Below, in pieces: positions 28,434-37,995 of a DNA stretch of 64,000 nt. The DNA is from a virus: positions 185,821 to 249,820 of the IMG/VR virus record IMGVR_UViG_3300044591_002232. One strand, given 5' to 3'. Position 1 is the stretch's first letter, and every line of letters begins with the position of its first letter. The notes under the pieces are model-generated. The model was not told the origin of the DNA, searched no databases, and saw nothing but the letters and a program-made list of their open reading frames with translations. The translations under genes were made by a program, and so were the position numbers.

Positions 28434-31400
28434 TGCCAGTTTCCTCCGTAGTGTCTATTATTTCCACAAAGGGACTTCCCTCATTCAGTAATTCATTATA
28501 AAGACTTTCAGGTATGCTTATATTAACTTTTATATTAATGTTCTTTTTGTCATTTAATGGTGACACAACATTCCCAGTTTTTATCACTTCTGAAGTGGGA
28601 TAAAATATTTGTATATTTTCTCCATATATTCTCAAGAATGGTGGTAATGGTAATTTAGTTTGTGTTCCTGGTGTGGGAACTACTGGTTTAGGTTCTATTA
28701 CTACCCCATCACCCCCATCACCCTCACCATCAATGGGTGGTGTAATAGGCTGTTCAGGAACAATGACAGTCAATGTAACTATTTGTTCAGAACTATTGCC
28801 AGTTTCATCGGTGGCGACAATGGTGATGAAATATTCAGGTTTTATATTATAGTCTGGGCTAAAATTAATTGATACAGAACCTGTATTGGGATTTATGGTA
28901 AAAAACTCTAAGTCAGGACCACTTAGGCCATAAGTGATTTGGTCTCTATCACTCGCAACAGCAGTGTACACAACAGTACCAGGAGCAACGCCTTGATCCA
29001 CTTCTACCGCACCACCAGAAGAAAATACTGGTGGTTCAGTATCTAAAGATTCAATTGGAGTGGTAGGTGAAGAGGTTACTGATTCTGGATTACCCTTTCC
29101 GTCAGTATAGGTGGCGGTTACGGTAATTATTTTGCCAACAACAGACTGTTCTAGCAAATAACCTATGGATGTTGCTCCAGGAATTTCTAGCCCGTTAGCC
29201 TTCCATTGATAAGAAAGTGTTCCAATTCCGTCTTCATCGGCAAGGGTAGATACTGCGGTGAGTATTTGACCCTCAACTGGAGTTCCAGAGATTGTAATAT
29301 TTCCTGTTGGGTTGGCATTGATATCAATTATAGTTATGGTAAAAGTACCACTGTCGGATAGTTCACCGTCCGAAGCAGTAACGGTAATACTAATTGTACC
29401 AATATCACTAGAGGATGGTGTACCGGAGAAAGTACGAGTGGTCGCATTGAAATTTAGCCAATTTGGCAATGGACTCCCATTAGTCCGGGTAGCCGAGTAC
29501 GTGAGTACGGAGCCAATGTCCACATCTGAAAAAGTGTTTACCGGGATGGTATATGTAAATGGGACATTTTCCTCGATATTTTGATTGGCTAGTGGGAATT
29601 TTAGTTCTGGGGTTTCATTAACATCTATAACAACAATTGTAAAGGGCTGAGTATATGATATCTCAATGCCAGTGTATCTTACAATAATAGAGTATGAAGA
29701 TTTTATTTCAAAATCTGGACTAGAACCCACAAAAAAGAGTTCGCCAATATTTCGCATGGAGAAATTACTGGCATCTGCGCCCTCTATGGAAAGGTTATTT
29801 TCCCACCTTTCTTCAGGATTAATTACTACAAAATCACCAATTTTAACACCTGAACCAATAACCGTATTCTCGGGAATAGAATTTGAAGAGAGAGTGATTA
29901 CAGAAACGTAAACTATGACAGGCTGTTCAGAGGAGTTTCCGGCAAAATCAGTGGCAGTTACAGTAATATAATAAATGGCTTTGATTTTTGGATCCGGAAT
30001 GGCATTTATTGTTACATCTCCGGTAACGGGATTAATACTAAAGTCAGACGCATCAGCCCCTCCAAGACTATATGTAATTTGGTTGATATTAAAGTCACTA
30101 TCACTGGCAACAGCAGTGTAAACTACGGCTCCAGCAACCACGTTAATATCAACAAAAGCGGTTGATCCAGATGAAAACACTGGAGCAACAGTGTCTACGT
30201 TTGCCACTGGGAAAGTGGGGGCCGAGGTAACAGTTTCAGCAGTCCCTCTACCATCGGTGTAAGAAACTGTAACAGTAATTTCTTTGTTTAATTCATTTTG
30301 AGTTAACTGGTAGGTGTTGGCAGTAGCACCGAGAATTTCTACACCATTAGCATTCCATTGATAACTAAAAGTACCAAGCCCGTCATCATCGGAAATATTA
30401 GGAACAGCAGTGAGAGTTTGTCCTTCACTAGGAGTTCCAGTAATTGTAAGACTGCCAGTAGGTGCGTCATTGGTGTTGATAACACTTATGGAAAAGGTGT
30501 CACTAACCGAGGACTCACCATCGGAGGCAGTAACGGTAACGCTAACTACACCAACATCGTCATTTAGAGGTGTGCCAGAAAAAGTACGAGTGGCCGCATT
30601 GAAACTTAGCCATTCACCGTTCACGATATTGGTTGAGTATGTGAGGTTTGTACCGGTAAAAGTAGTTGAAGGGATGGTGAAATTGAAGGGCGAATCTTCT
30701 GTGGCAGTTTGATCAACGATGGGGGAGTTAATTGTTACAGGTTCGGACTCGATAGTAATCAGGGCCAGTGTCCCATTACCGCCCGGAACACTGCTGCTGC
30801 CACCGGCAACAGAATTAGGGAATTGGAGAGAGCCCGTCCATCCGCTTCTATTCCGTGACCAGACAGCAATTCTGCCTCCACCACCACCACCACCGGTTGG
30901 ATCTGTTAGCAAATTACTTCCACCTCTAGCCTGAATAACACCAGAACCAGAGAAATTTCGGCAGTATATATAAATTCCACCCCCGGCACCAGCGCCATTT
31001 CTATGGTGAGTAGTATTCTCACCATCCATTCTGACATTACCGTTAACAATTACGTTATTAACTGCAACTAGCCTTAGGGAGCCACCTCCCCTACCGGCCT
31101 GAGCCCCCCATGCGGAATTCCCCCCAGCACTACCTGCCGTCACTGGAACATTTTCAACGCCATAGGTGAGAGTACCTCTACCACCTCTCCCCCCATGACC
31201 ACCGCCTACCGCGTCAAATTGTCCTTTTCCTCCTGCCGGGCCATTTCCTGAGCTGTATGCGGCTCCACCTAGGGTGTATCCTCTCCCAGTACCTTCGATT
31301 GTAGCTCCTGATTCCAACTCAAAAGAGCCGACTTCAAGCAGCGGAGTGGAGTCGGTTGTTGGGTGTGATGATAGATCGATCAGGGACCCTTGGCCGATTT

Positions 31401-34400
31401 TCATCAAACCGTCAACTTTTACGCGAGCGCCCCATGACCTTGACGGGGCGGCCGGTACGCATGTGATTGCCATTGAAGCATTGTTCAGAATTGTGACATT
31501 TCCCCCTACTTGTAAATCTTGACTACCGTGGTATATTAGTCTCACTCTGTTGCTAGTTAAGTTGCCGGCGACACTAAGAGACCCGCGTATCTCACTTACA
31601 GCATAATCATTTGTTCCAGCCGACAGGTTTAAATCACCAGCTATTGCAATACTACCGTTCTGTAAGTAAATCCCGCCTCGACCCGTAGTTGTCACATTCC
31701 CCTGGACGGTAAGAGACAATCCGCCACCTACTCCGAACATCCCTCCGGCGATAGTTAATGACGGGAGTGTAATTGCCGAGGGTTGTTCAACATGTAAAAC
31801 TCCACCCCTAACAGATGCGGTGGGGAAAAAACTTGTGTCGGACAAGTAAATTGTCCCTGGATCCCCTTGCCCCCCATTAAAATTGAAACCACGCCCACCT
31901 TGATTACATTGTAGTATTAATGTGGGATTTTGTGTTTCATTTTGAATAGCTTGCATTACGGTATTGTACCGGAGAGAGATTCTACCGCCACTCCCGGCAC
32001 CACCCCCTTGCACTTCTCCGACAACGGTTCCACCGTTGGCAGAAATTATGCCCTGACCCGATACTGAGCTGCAGGTAATAGAAACTGATCCGCCAGAACC
32101 ACCCCCGGCAGTATTGTGTACAGGGGAAAGACCATCCGCTTCAATTCTCCCGTTGATCGTTATATGGCCGGTCGCCTCTATCTTTACTGCTCCACCACCT
32201 AATCCCCCAACTCCCCAGGAATTTCCTGCTCCGCTGCTACCGGGGTCTTCGGGGGATATCAAATTACCGTAAATTAACCCACGCGAGCTAAGACCACCAC
32301 CACCTCCATAGGTTCCACCCTGTCCGGAGATAGCACCAATGCTTACTCCTCCCCCTGGACCAAAACCCCGACGAGGCAGGATAGGATCAACTCCATACCC
32401 CTTTCCGTTAGCGGTAATGGACGCTGCCGAATTCAGTACTAAATTAGTACATTCTATCCAAATTCTATTATCTGGTGTCCAGTCTGAATATACCCCGACC
32501 GTTCCTGTAGTATCTGTTTGACTTGGGTGAGTAATTATTGAGTTGACAGTTACAGTAGAAGCCCTTAGCTTAGTATTCCAACCCCTTATTGTGAGGGTTT
32601 CATTGTTTATGAATTCGGAGAGTTCTGGGGTGGTTGTAGATAGGGTGACAGGGTGGTTTATCATTACCCTGTCACCGCTTGTCGGGATTCCTAAAGTATC
32701 TCCATTAATCCACGTAGAGGCATTTTCCCAATTCCCTTCTGCATTGGTGACCCTGAAGCTCAATAAAACTTCAATTTCTGGCAGTGGTTCGTTGTCCAAT
32801 GAGACAAATTGCACATACCCGTTTTCAGTTTCTTCTCCGACTGTTAATGCCGGTTGACCATTTAGAAAGACTTCTGTATCGGATGGCATTCCCCTGACGG
32901 AAGCTATAGTTGCAAGTCCGGGTGATGGGATAGCGCCGTCAATATCCACTCGGCTGTCGTTAACATAAGCGGTAATCCGCGTTATTCCAACATTACCATA
33001 AGTGTCAATTCTTCCACCACCAGGAAGACCTAGAGATAAAAATCCGGGGGTAGTGAGGGGATTCCACGCTTCCGCTATATTATTTACCGGGTCGGTTAGG
33101 AAATAGCCGATACTGTTGGTTTTTTTCCTATATGTGAACCCGTTTTTAGTGTAATTTCCTCTTGATCCAATTACAGACAGGTTACATTCCCTGAGAGTAT
33201 CTGATGGAAGATATAAGGACTGTCCGTTTACATTTTGGACTGGTAGTAGTGAATTTCCGCCCGTAGTTGACTGTTCAGGAACGAAGACACAATTAACAGT
33301 GTCGTCACCTAGTAGCCAGCTAACCGATAATTGCCCGTTTGTGTTGTTCCAAGAACTTGTCAATGACCCCGATGCCAGGGCAGAATCAAAATCTGCCGCA
33401 TCTTCATACTCGGTATGATCTCCGGTTAATACAGCATAGCCACCCCAAGACCTGTTCAAGGTTGTAGAGTTGAAAAAGCTGAGGGGTACAGAGCTGCCCC
33501 GGTAATTATATGCATTTATCCTTAAAGATTCCGCTAAAGTTCCTTTATTGGCGTGCATTGGTGTTTGAACACCGTCTGTCAATACTTCTACTTCTACATT
33601 ACGTCCAAGATTCGTCCCTGGAAGGGGAATTATTCCGATGAAACTAACACCATCGACAATTACAATACGTTGATTTGCCGTAGCAGTGAATGGCGGTGTT
33701 GCTGGTTGACCGTCAAGGAGTAAATACCACCCCGAATGTAGTGTTATCATGCCGAGAGTGGTCTGAAGGCTTTGAATCTGAGCCGGAGTAGATTGGCCGG
33801 GAACTCCGCTATATGCCAGGTTACTATTAGGCGAGCTTAGGACTATCAGACGGTTATTGTGTTGAATACAGGCAAGGTTGCCGCCTTGCATACCGACAAT
33901 ACCACCACTGGTAGCGAGTAGATTGGTGCGATTAACCCCAAAACGTCCGACAAGCATTCCCAGAGATTCTGATGTTGTAACTTCAGAATCCTGATTCCTC
34001 CATTGGATAACAAAAGGTAACGTCTCAGAACTTGAGATATTAATACTAGCTACACCATAATTATTAGCCTGAAAGGTCTTTTTCCAGTTGTTGGAGTAAA
34101 ATGAAATGGCCTGGTAAGGCAGAGGTTTATTCTCCACCATTGGCCCATACCACGCAGGTGACCACGGTTTTTGAAGAGCGAGAGTTGCCACTTTTCCTGG
34201 TGGAAGATCATACCCGAATACTGGTAAATTATTTCCTATTGTTGTCGAACTGAGATCAGTTAATGCACCATCAGGTAGAATAGTGTGCATTATAGAGCTA
34301 ACCCCGTCCTGAGTATATAGGGAGTAAGATACACCTGTTCTTGTAGCCGAGCTGGTAAACCGCTTAAGAGCTGGGTGATAGTTACAACAGAGTTCTCCCA

Positions 34401-36102
34401 CGTTCTTAGCGAGAATAGACTCGCCCATTACCTGTTGTTCAACGAGAGGAGAGTAAATGGAGAAGGGAATTTGTGTAGATAACGTAACAGAGTAGTAATA
34501 ATGGTCTATTGATTCTTGGGTTGAACCACCCTGACCCCAGGACCACAAATTTAAAAGAACGTCTCTTAGACCGATAGTTCCCTCGTTAATCAACCGGGGA
34601 CTATCCAACATATCCCCGCCAAATAATGTACCGGCAGTAGCCCAATGGTTAAAATTCATTGGACCCATTTCTCTGGTGTAAGTGCGATAGACTGAAAAAT
34701 TACCACGCCAGTCTCTAGTTTGGTTATAATATACACCAGCAGCCGCTTTAGCAGTATAACCATTAACAAGACTGGATGTTTCCCTGTCTGGCATCAACCA
34801 TGCCCACCAGTACAATCGCATATGGTCAAGTAAAGGGTTGGGCATTGCTTCCCTATAACCAACACCTATAAGCCCACCAAGTTCAGCAGCATCAAAGCCG
34901 CTCCATCTCCGTGGGGAATATGAAAGTAGGTCATCTACCCATGCTCGGTATCCACTATAAGTTTCTGGAAAACTTGGGGGGTTATTGTCTTTAGACCATA
35001 ACTGTTGCAAACGACTCCAAGTATCATTATCCATGGAATCTGGCTTATACCTGCCGAGTTGATTCCTTAACTCCAGGTATTCTGACTCTGAAGGTAATAC
35101 TGCAGTTGGGGCTCCTATGGTCCCCTGTTCTGATATGAGTTGTATGTCAGGTGCCGGTGGCAATGTCACTGTTACAGCTTGACCATCTCCAAGATGGATA
35201 ACAAGACTCGGAGAATTGATAAGTAAAGCCCGTCCTCCTGTTGCAGTAGTCCATTCATATCCAGCTCCAGAGGCCACCCCTGTCTGGGAAACCCAAAACG
35301 AAGCGTCATATACTTCCCACTTTCGTACCAAAAAACCACAGTCCGAAAACCTTCTTAAACGTTCAGCTAAAGTACTTCCAAATTCCCCCTCAGTGAGGGA
35401 AGAAGTGACATCAATTCTTGCTTCTGGACGACTTGAGCTTAGAAGAGTTGGTCCAAATGCTGTCGTGCTGTGGTCCTGTCCCGATTCACTAGCTCCATAC
35501 TTCTCCCAGTAAACCGCACCGTTTACTGATGCGTTGTAAGTTGGTCCGATCTCACGATCAGAAGTCCATGGTTTATTGACAGACCATGCAATAGCGTGCC
35601 AAGATGGAACAATGTTTCTCCAGTCTTGTCCCAGGAAAGATAGACCTGCCGGATCTTTATATGATGCCGGAGGAAATACTTCATAACCGCGATATGGAAG
35701 AATTATTTCAACTTTCAGTATGGTTTTGCCATTGCCGATGGCTGTTGCAATTTGTTCGGCGGCACCGGGAAACCGCAACAGCATCGATCTGTGAACAGCA
35801 TCAAATGCCAAGGCTCCAGGATTTGTTGGATGGCTCCAATTAGCAACTGGACCAGCACCAAACGGGACTAAGTTACTTTTAGGGGGTGACATCGCACCGT
35901 TTTCCGCCAGAGGGATAGGACGATTCCAATCCGCACTAAAACCACTAATTCCGGCTGCTTCAAATGACTCGATTGTGATAGTTTCCGTTACACCTGGTAC
36001 TGGTGCGGGGGTAACAGGTGGTATAGGTGGTGTTGGTACGGGGTGTGCAAATGGAGGCCACCAACCCGTGTTCTCATCATACGGGACCATCGAATTAGTC
36101 AT
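28423..36102 (-). CDS. Giant modular adhesin-like virion protein (2559 aa)
   Basis: Visible parts in order: a Pro-rich N terminus (1-40); a beta-rich domain to about 330; a tryptophan-rich helical region (about 340-720) that vaguely recalls alpha/alpha-toroid polysaccharide lyases; beta domains; a glycine-rich beta-helix-like region (about 1230-1785); then Ig/cadherin-type repeats (about 1790-2450). Two copies of a three-domain block occur there, marked by TRTFSGTP, GT(F/L)SYQW and VVYTAVASD. The last 100 residues end just inside gp48. The region coding residues 1-1790 is visibly GC-richer than its neighbours. Placed between gp48 and gp4, it is probably a virion fibre or adhesin, perhaps with glycan-degrading activity; this is inference. 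Confidence 0.8.
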   Translation of the reverse strand: MTNSMVPYDENTGWWPPFAHPVPTPPIPPVTPAPVPGVTETITIESFEAAGISGFSADWNRPIPLAENGAMSPPKSNLVPFGAGPVANWSHPTNPGALAFDAVHRSMLLRFPGAAEQIATAIGNGKTILKVEIILPYRGYEVFPPASYKDPAGLSFLGQDWRNIVPSWHAIAWSVNKPWTSDREIGPTYNASVNGAVYWEKYGASESGQDHSTTAFGPTLLSSSRPEARIDVTSSLTEGEFGSTLAERLRRFSDCGFLVRKWEVYDASFWVSQTGVASGAGYEWTTATGGRALLINSPSLVIHLGDGQAVTVTLPPAPDIQLISEQGTIGAPTAVLPSESEYLELRNQLGRYKPDSMDNDTWSRLQQLWSKDNNPPSFPETYSGYRAWVDDLLSYSPRRWSGFDAAELGGLIGVGYREAMPNPLLDHMRLYWWAWLMPDRETSSLVNGYTAKAAAGVYYNQTRDWRGNFSVYRTYTREMGPMNFNHWATAGTLFGGDMLDSPRLINEGTIGLRDVLLNLWSWGQGGSTQESIDHYYYSVTLSTQIPFSIYSPLVEQQVMGESILAKNVGELCCNYHPALKRFTSSATRTGVSYSLYTQDGVSSIMHTILPDGALTDLSSTTIGNNLPVFGYDLPPGKVATLALQKPWSPAWYGPMVENKPLPYQAISFYSNNWKKTFQANNYGVASINISSSETLPFVIQWRNQDSEVTTSESLGMLVGRFGVNRTNLLATSGGIVGMQGGNLACIQHNNRLIVLSSPNSNLAYSGVPGQSTPAQIQSLQTTLGMITLHSGWYLLLDGQPATPPFTATANQRIVIVDGVSFIGIIPLPGTNLGRNVEVEVLTDGVQTPMHANKGTLAESLRINAYNYRGSSVPLSFFNSTTLNRSWGGYAVLTGDHTEYEDAADFDSALASGSLTSSWNNTNGQLSVSWLLGDDTVNCVFVPEQSTTGGNSLLPVQNVNGQSLYLPSDTLRECNLSVIGSRGNYTKNGFTYRKKTNSIGYFLTDPVNNIAEAWNPLTTPGFLSLGLPGGGRIDTYGNVGITRITAYVNDSRVDIDGAIPSPGLATIASVRGMPSDTEVFLNGQPALTVGEETENGYVQFVSLDNEPLPEIEVLLSFRVTNAEGNWENASTWINGDTLGIPTSGDRVMINHPVTLSTTTPELSEFINNETLTIRGWNTKLRASTVTVNSIITHPSQTDTTGTVGVYSDWTPDNRIWIECTNLVLNSAASITANGKGYGVDPILPRRGFGPGGGVSIGAISGQGGTYGGGGGLSSRGLIYGNLISPEDPGSSGAGNSWGVGGLGGGAVKIEATGHITINGRIEADGLSPVHNTAGGGSGGSVSITCSSVSGQGIISANGGTVVGEVQGGGAGSGGRISLRYNTVMQAIQNETQNPTLILQCNQGGRGFNFNGGQGDPGTIYLSDTSFFPTASVRGGVLHVEQPSAITLPSLTIAGGMFGVGGGLSLTVQGNVTTTGRGGIYLQNGSIAIAGDLNLSAGTNDYAVSEIRGSLSVAGNLTSNRVRLIYHGSQDLQVGGNVTILNNASMAITCVPAAPSRSWGARVKVDGLMKIGQGSLIDLSSHPTTDSTPLLEVGSFELESGATIEGTGRGYTLGGAAYSSGNGPAGGKGQFDAVGGGHGGRGGRGTLTYGVENVPVTAGSAGGNSAWGAQAGRGGGSLRLVAVNNVIVNGNVRMDGENTTHHRNGAGAGGGIYIYCRNFSGSGVIQARGGSNLLTDPTGGGGGGGRIAVWSRNRSGWTGSLQFPNSVAGGSSSVPGGNGTLALITIESEPVTINSPIVDQTATEDSPFNFTIPSTTFTGTNLTYSTNIVNGEWLSFNAATRTFSGTPLNDDVGVVSVTVTASDGESSVSDTFSISVINTNDAPTGSLTITGTPSEGQTLTAVPNISDDDGLGTFSYQWNANGVEILGATANTYQLTQNELNKEITVTVSYTDGRGTAETVTSAPTFPVANVDTVAPVFSSGSTAFVDINVVAGAVVYTAVASDSDFNINQITYSLGGADASDFSINPVTGDVTINAIPDPKIKAIYYITVTATDFAGNSSEQPVIVYVSVITLSSNSIPENTVIGSGVKIGDFVVINPEERWENNLSIEGADASNFSMRNIGELFFVGSSPDFEIKSSYSIIVRYTGIEISYTQPFTIVVIDVNETPELKFPLANQNIEENVPFTYTIPVNTFSDVDIGSVLTYSATRTNGSPLPNWLNFNATTRTFSGTPSSSDIGTISITVTASDGELSDSGTFTITIIDINANPTGNITISGTPVEGQILTAVSTLADEDGIGTLSYQWKANGLEIPGATSIGYLLEQSVVGKIITVTATYTDGKGNPESVTSSPTTPIESLDTEPPVFSSGGAVEVDQGVAPGTVVYTAVASDRDQITYGLSGPDLEFFTINPNTGSVSINFSPDYNIKPEYFITIVATDETGNSSEQIVTLTVIVPEQPITPPIDGEGDGGDGVVIEPKPVVPTPGTQTKLPLPPFLRIYGENIQIFYPTSEVIKTGNVVSPLNDKKNINIKVNISIPESLYNELLNEGSPFVEIIDTTEETGNGQ

Positions 36103-36115
36103 AATTTTAGCGGCT

Positions 36116-36135
36116 TATTTAGTAAAACTATTTAG
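36116..36135 (-). promoter_or_regulatory. Two tandem late promoters for the giant gene
   Basis: On the minus strand CTAAATA occurs at 36129-36135 and again at 36116-36122, 13 nt apart, upstream of the ATG at 36102. The doubled motif is unusual in this window. Confidence 0.6.
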
Positions 36136-36178
36136 GCGGCAAATTTCATCTTAAGGAAATAAATTATTTTTAAATGGA

Positions 36179-36757
36179 CTATTTATAGATCCGTATCGGA
36201 TAAAAAGTAGGAATCTTTAAAACATAATTAAGTTCATCGTTTTTTATTTCATAAAACTTTGATTGAACCCTATCAAAGCGATATTTTCTAAAAGGTGATT
36301 CGACAAAACCAGCGGCATCTCTCCAGTGGAAATTTAATCCCTGAAAGTATTCACCACTCGCATCTGTGATCATTATTACTGGATTTAAATCATACCATTC
36401 TGGGGTTTTTGCAATGTATTTAAAAGTATAAATGCCATTCATCTTTAGAGAATCGGCTGTTCTGTCCATTCTCGCCAATGTGGCGGTTAGAAGTTGGAAA
36501 TAAGAATTGGGATCATAATTACTTGGAATGTTTTTGGATAACTCTTCAAGTTTGTTTATTTTTTCTTTTTCTTCTTGGATCGTTGTAAATCCAGGAAAGG
36601 TTGTGATGTCTCTTCCTTGTTTTTGTGCAAGATCGACAATTCGATCTTCGTCTTGTTTAATCTTCCGCCTTTTTGCGTCAGATAGCTTTCCAAAGAAGGA
36701 AACAATTTTTCCAAGAGTTTTCCACGCCCCGATGGCGATATTGGAGAATAATCCCAT
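36179..36757 (-). CDS. Conserved cyanophage virion protein (192 aa)
   Basis: A basic helical N-terminal half (WKTLGKIVSFFGKLSDAKRR, then heptad-like helices) is followed by a globular part: NSYFQLLTATLARMDRTADS, YTFKYIAKTPEWYDLNPVI and GEYFQGLNFHWR. A protein with YFQG(L/I)N(F/Y)HW is, from memory, conserved near baseplate and head-completion genes in T4-like cyanophages and found in virions. It follows gp4 by 3 nt. Confidence 0.65.
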   Translation of the reverse strand: MGLFSNIAIGAWKTLGKIVSFFGKLSDAKRRKIKQDEDRIVDLAQKQGRDITTFPGFTTIQEEKEKINKLEELSKNIPSNYDPNSYFQLLTATLARMDRTADSLKMNGIYTFKYIAKTPEWYDLNPVIMITDASGEYFQGLNFHWRDAAGFVESPFRKYRFDRVQSKFYEIKNDELNYVLKIPTFYPIRIYK

Positions 36758-36760
36758 TTT

Positions 36761-37201
36761 TTATATCCCTAGATCCCGCTCTGTCACCAACTTAAATATC
36801 ATATTATTGGATTCACAAAATTTCTCGGCCTGTTGCCACTTGGATAAATTCTTTTGATAGGTTGCGACTTCATTTAAATAGGTTGCTGTTTTTTTCCTTC
36901 CTTTTTTGGGGGATTTGGTCTGCTTCTCAGGTTTTACCTCTATCAAATAATTCTTTATAATTCCTTCTTTATTCGTAATTTTTACAAACAAATCGGGAAA
37001 ATATCGCCGGATTTTATTTGTAGATTGATCAAAATATTGTATTGGAAAAGGTTCCGAAGACCATTCTAAAACACTTTCGTTATTATCAGCCCAGATAAAA
37101 ATTCTACGTTCCCAGGACGATCTAAAAATGATCTGGGTTTTATCTCCTATATATTTTTCTGGATTTCTTGGAGTATAAAAACCTTGGACGTAATTTGCCA
37201 T
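36761..37201 (-). CDS. gp4: gp4-like head completion protein
   Basis: 146 residues with IIFRSSWERRIFIWADNNES near the N terminus, VLEWSSEPFPIQYFD, and RRYFPDLFVKI followed by YLIEVKPEKQ. This is the T4 gp4/gp50 head-completion pattern; the E...PD...E-x-K arrangement is a PD-(D/E)XK-type nuclease fold. It seals the packaged head before tail joining. It is expressed from a minus-strand late promoter at 37226-37232 that overlaps the leader of the divergent gene. Confidence 0.87.
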   Translation of the reverse strand: MANYVQGFYTPRNPEKYIGDKTQIIFRSSWERRIFIWADNNESVLEWSSEPFPIQYFDQSTNKIRRYFPDLFVKITNKEGIIKNYLIEVKPEKQTKSPKKGRKKTATYLNEVATYQKNLSKWQQAEKFCESNNMIFKLVTERDLGI

Positions 37202-37202
37202 C

Positions 37203-37209
37203 CTAAATA
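37203..37209 (+). promoter_or_regulatory. T4-type late promoter (CTAAATA) for gp54
   Basis: CTAAATAT, 25 nt upstream of the GTG at 37234, on the plus strand. Confidence 0.65.
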
Positions 37210-37225
37210 TCTAAGAAATTGTAAC

Positions 37226-37232
37226 TATTTAG
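37226..37232 (-). promoter_or_regulatory. T4-type late promoter (CTAAATA) for gp4
   Basis: TATTTAG on the plus strand reads CTAAATA on the minus strand, 25 nt upstream of the gp4 start at 37201. It faces the plus-strand promoter in the same 32-nt gap. Confidence 0.65.
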
Positions 37233-37233
37233 A

Positions 37234-37917
37234 GTGGCGGTAGTAAGAACCATAAGTCAGGTAAAGAATCTACTTCTTAGACCCGCAACAACAAGTCATT
37301 TTGAATGCTTTTTTAATCCTCCACCTAAAGTCGCAAGTTTTATGAGTTCTCGGGAAGAAGCGGGAGCCGGAGTAAATCTAAGTTCTAATGTCATGGAAAG
37401 AATCAATATTTCTTGCTGTGACGCTTCACTCCCTGGATCTAACTTGCAACTTGCCACCTTGACTGATTCTTATCCAGGAGTCACCGAAAATTACGCCTAC
37501 AGACGCGCATACGATTCCAGATCAGATTTCACTTTTTATGTGGATTATCTAGAAAATGGTGCAGTTGCATCTGCCCAGGCATATACTGTGATTCTCTTTT
37601 TTGAAAACTGGATTTCTTATGCTGCAGGAGAGAATATTTCTGGAAATTTCAAAGGAACGAACTATTTCAATAGAGTAAATTTTCCTGAAGAATATTTGGC
37701 GGCGAAAATAACCATTCATAAGTTTGAAAAGGAAGTGTCCAGTAGAGTTTTAAAATATGATTTTATTAATGCATTTCCCTTTTCTATTGCTTCCATGCCG
37801 GTTTCTTATGAGGGATCCCAAGTATTAAAATGCACCGTGTCTTTTTCTTATCAGAGATATCTTGTTAAATTAGAGAATTTTACTGGGTCTTCTACTTCTA
37901 CTTCTTCTACCACTTAA
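37234..37917 (+). CDS. gp54: gp54-like baseplate tail tube initiator
   Basis: The start is GTG at 37234. The 227 residues begin MAVVRTISQVKNLLLRPATT, then SHFECFFNPPPKV, NISCCDASLPGSNLQLATL, and DFTFYVDYL. This matches the tube-initiator protein of T4-like phages, which is related to the tail tube protein gp19; a distant gp19-type tube protein is the alternative. The last residues are a Ser/Thr run. It heads the plus-strand baseplate hub genes. Confidence 0.72.
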   Translation: MAVVRTISQVKNLLLRPATTSHFECFFNPPPKVASFMSSREEAGAGVNLSSNVMERINISCCDASLPGSNLQLATLTDSYPGVTENYAYRRAYDSRSDFTFYVDYLENGAVASAQAYTVILFFENWISYAAGENISGNFKGTNYFNRVNFPEEYLAAKITIHKFEKEVSSRVLKYDFINAFPFSIASMPVSYEGSQVLKCTVSFSYQRYLVKLENFTGSSTSTSSTT

Positions 37918-37962
37918 AATAATTAAAACGTCTTACAAGACCACTTAGTCGTAATATAGCAT

Positions 37963-37970
37963 GATAAATA
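37963..37970 (+). promoter_or_regulatory. T4-type late promoter (GATAAATA)
   Basis: GATAAATAG lies 26 nt upstream of the gp26-like start at 37996, with GAAGGA following. Confidence 0.65.
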
Positions 37971-37995
37971 GAAGGAATATCATTCATTAATCATT

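Noticed and set aside
28660-35843. Many plus-strand frames of 60-104 residues antisense to the giant gene
   Set aside because: They are low-complexity shadows of a GC-richer coding strand, lack ribosome sites and promoters, and do not pack with each other.
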